Of a stretch of 23,028 nt of DNA, positions 21,236-23,028 are shown piece after piece; within the stretch, counting starts at the first letter, position 1; every line of letters begins with the position of its first letter. The position numbers and the translations under genes are program-made. Source of the stretch: Betaproteobacteria bacterium (GTDB lineage: Bacteria; Pseudomonadota; Gammaproteobacteria; Burkholderiales; Casimicrobiaceae); assembly GCA_013298455.1 (NCBI GenBank), contig JAAFHR010000005.1, forward strand, positions 1-23,028, written 5' to 3'. The notes beneath the pieces were generated by a model that ran no database searches, was not told where the DNA came from, and worked only from the letters and a program-made list of their open reading frames with translations.

Positions 21236-22528
21236 CTACATTTTGCTCGGCAACCAAGTCACCAAACCAGGCACAAAGTAGATGATCAACACCGCACCAC
21301 ACATCAAGAAAAACATCGGCAGCGCAACGCGGGCGATGTAGGTGAGCTCTCGCTTGGTCATGCCTTGGAGCACAAACAAGTTGAAGCCAACCGGCGGTGT
21401 GATCTGCGCCATTTCAACAACGAGTGTGATGAAGATGCCAAACCAAATCAAATCAATGCCAGCGCCCTGCACCGTCGGCAAAATCACGCCCATGGTGAGC
21501 ACCACCATCGAAATGCCATCCAAGAAGCAGCCCAGCAACACGTAGAACGCTGCGAGCGCCACGATCAACATAAACTGCGAAAGACCCAGTCCGTTGATGA
21601 ATTCAGCGAGCGCACGGGGCAAGCCCAGATAGCCCATGGCGAGCGTTAAGAACGCCGCGCCAGTGAGAATCAGCGCGATCATGCAGTAGAGCCGCGTCGC
21701 ACCCAAAAGGCTTTCTTTGAACGTTTGCCAACTCATCGAGCCCTGAATCGCTGAGAGCACGAGCGAGCCCACAACGCCCACCGCAGCCGCTTCGGTGGCT
21801 GTTGCGATCCCTGCGTAAATCGAGCCGAGCACGGCCGCGATCAAGAGCACCACGGGAATCAAGTGCCGTGATTCGTGCATCTTTTCCATGAAGGAATAGG
21901 TGCGCGTAGCGGCAGGAATCTTTCCGGGATTAAGCAGCGCCCAAATCGCGATGTAGCCCGAAAATAGCGTGGCAAGCATGATGCCCGGAATCACGCCAGC
22001 GATGAAGAGCTTCGAGATCGATTGATCCGCGGCGACGCCGTAGACGATCATGATGATCGACGGCGGAATCAGTAAGCCGAGCGTACCTGCGCCGGCCAAG
22101 GTGCCGATCACTTGGTCATCTGGATAGCCGCGTTTTTTAAGCTCCGGTAGCGTCATCTTGCCAATCGTGGCGCAGGTGGCGGCCGATGAACCTGAAACGG
22201 CCGCGAAGATCGCACAGCCGATCACATTGGTATGAAGCAGTCGGCCGGGGAGACGTTCGACCCACGGCGCGAGTCCCTTAAACATGTCTTGCGAGAGCCG
22301 CGTACGAAAAAGGATCTCGCCCATCCACACAAAGAGCGGCAGTGCGGTCAAGGTCCAACTACTCGATGCGCCCCAAATGGTGATCGCCATTGCATCACCC
22401 GCCGGTCGCGATGAAAAGAGCTCCATCGCTACCCAAGCCACACCCGCAAGTGTGAGCCCGATCCACACGCCCCCTGCGAGCATGGCGAAGAGCACGACGA
22501 TAAGCAACAGAGTGATGAGAATTTCCAT
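21236..22528 (-). CDS. dctM: TRAP transporter large permease DctM (system C)
   Basis: A 430-residue inner-membrane TRAP subunit, collinear with the system B large permease without obvious gaps. Features are LTALPLFVWMGEILFRTRL, SGSSAATCATIGKM at about 112-125, LPELKKRGYPDDQ, GTLGLLIPPSIIMIVYGVAA, ATATEAAAVGVVG and ITPPVGFNLFVLQGMTKREL. The close likeness to the subunit at 16476-17771 indicates a fairly recent duplication or shared horizontal origin of the permease pair. The ATG at 22528 follows the small permease stop by 19 bases. No receptor gene lies immediately downstream; the next gene is the LysR regulator. Its receptor is either beyond the right edge or one of the two system B receptors. 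Confidence 0.95.
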   Translation of the reverse strand: MEILITLLLIVVLFAMLAGGVWIGLTLAGVAWVAMELFSSRPAGDAMAITIWGASSSWTLTALPLFVWMGEILFRTRLSQDMFKGLAPWVERLPGRLLHTNVIGCAIFAAVSGSSAATCATIGKMTLPELKKRGYPDDQVIGTLAGAGTLGLLIPPSIIMIVYGVAADQSISKLFIAGVIPGIMLATLFSGYIAIWALLNPGKIPAATRTYSFMEKMHESRHLIPVVLLIAAVLGSIYAGIATATEAAAVGVVGSLVLSAIQGSMSWQTFKESLLGATRLYCMIALILTGAAFLTLAMGYLGLPRALAEFINGLGLSQFMLIVALAAFYVLLGCFLDGISMVVLTMGVILPTVQGAGIDLIWFGIFITLVVEMAQITPPVGFNLFVLQGMTKRELTYIARVALPMFFLMCGAVLIIYFVPGLVTWLPSKM

Positions 22529-22547
22529 GCGGTTCGCTGCCTATTCG

Positions 22548-23028
22548 TTATTCGTTATGCAGGGATTCGTCGGCGCCCGCTGATTGGCGCGTGCCGCGAA
22601 TTTCTGCGATCAACTCATCGACGAACGCGATGAACAGAATCAACGTGCCAAACGCCATCGTGAGCTGCGGAATCCACAGCGGAGTGGCATCGTTGCCCGT
22701 TGAAATGTCGTGGATGGTGTAAGACTGCCAGCACAAATTCGCGCTGAAAAACGCGAGCAATCCCGAGAGCAACACGGCACTTGCGAGCGCAAAAATTTCA
22801 AGCCGTCGCTTCATCACCGGTTGAAGCGCTTGCAACAGAAGCGTCACCCGAATGTGTTCGCCGCGTTTCAAAGTATGCGCCAGCGCAAAAAAGCCCGCGC
22901 CTGCCATCATGTAGCCCGCGTAGGCATCGGTGCCCCGAACATGAAAATGAAATTGCCGACCGAGGATGGATAAGAGCACCATCACCAAGAGCGCAATCAT
23001 GAATAGCGCCGCGATCCAAGCGCTGGCG
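22548..23028 (-). CDS. dctQ: TRAP transporter small permease DctQ (system C), N terminus cut by window edge
   Basis: The small TRAP membrane subunit. The frame remains open to the end of the window (ASAWIAALF precedes the internal methionine at 23000), so that ATG lies within the first membrane segment and is not the start; the N terminus is missing. Visible features are GTDAYAGYMMAGAGFFALA, the charged loop RGEHIRVTLLLQAL, and NDATPLWIPQLTMAFGTLIL, all shared with the system B DctQ at 17775-18287. The C-terminal tail is hydrophilic. It is 19 bases upstream of its large permease partner. Confidence 0.93.
   Translation of the reverse strand, partial: ASAWIAALFMIALLVMVLLSILGRQFHFHVRGTDAYAGYMMAGAGFFALAHTLKRGEHIRVTLLLQALQPVMKRRLEIFALASAVLLSGLLAFFSANLCWQSYTIHDISTGNDATPLWIPQLTMAFGTLILFIAFVDELIAEIRGTRQSAGADESLHNE

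Noticed and set aside
23000..23028. ATG at 23000 as the start of the last small permease
   Set aside because: It falls in the middle of the first membrane segment and the frame continues open to the window end, so the gene is truncated.

Overview
The window looks like a piece of a betaproteobacterial chromosome, probably Burkholderiales. This rests on the style of MnmA, the abundance of TRAP transporters, a moderately high GC content and a REP-like repeat of a type common in proteobacteria; it is inferred by eye and no genus can be named. It is almost completely coding: 21 protein genes, no tRNA or rRNA, no insertion sequence, no CRISPR, and no gap above 300 bases.

Left end (1-2699): the 3' part of the tRNA thiolase gene mnmA and a small secreted protein of unknown function, both on +. 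Convergent to them is an acetylpolyamine amidohydrolase (histone-deacetylase family) with all catalytic residues present.

Catabolic operon A (10947 down to 2750, possibly to 1668, all on -): a DUF849/BKACE beta-keto acid cleavage enzyme, a complete TRAP transporter (binding protein, small and large permease), a RidA-like protein, a lone ABC-type binding protein, a fused E1 alpha/beta 2-oxoacid dehydrogenase and an HpcH/HpaI aldolase. Several junctions overlap or nearly touch. It starts from a good sigma70-type promoter (TTGACA, 17 bp, TATGCT) with a perfect 14-bp palindrome directly downstream, and a MarR-family regulator is divergently encoded at 11114-11578. The reading proposed here is MarR control of an operon for uptake and C-C cleavage of an unidentified organic acid.

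Operon B (from beyond 23028 down to 11617, all on -): a TRAP small/large permease pair, a LysR regulator, a DUF1445 protein (YcsI / D-glutamate cyclase family), a second TRAP system whose permeases are flanked by two paralogous binding proteins, and a 1245-residue fused HyuA-HyuB protein of the ATP-dependent 5-oxoprolinase type. DUF1445 and 5-oxoprolinase point to the same chemistry (glutamate / 5-oxoproline lactam). The suggested role is import and opening of 5-oxoproline or a related lactam. The 5-oxoprolinase gene carries an in-frame REP-doublet-like insertion (13541-13668) that adds about 43 residues between domains.

The most unusual points are the repeat translated inside the 5-oxoprolinase, the pairing of DUF1445 with TRAP transport and an OPLAH-type enzyme, the promoter/operator of operon A, and apparent active-site departures in the BKACE and RidA proteins.
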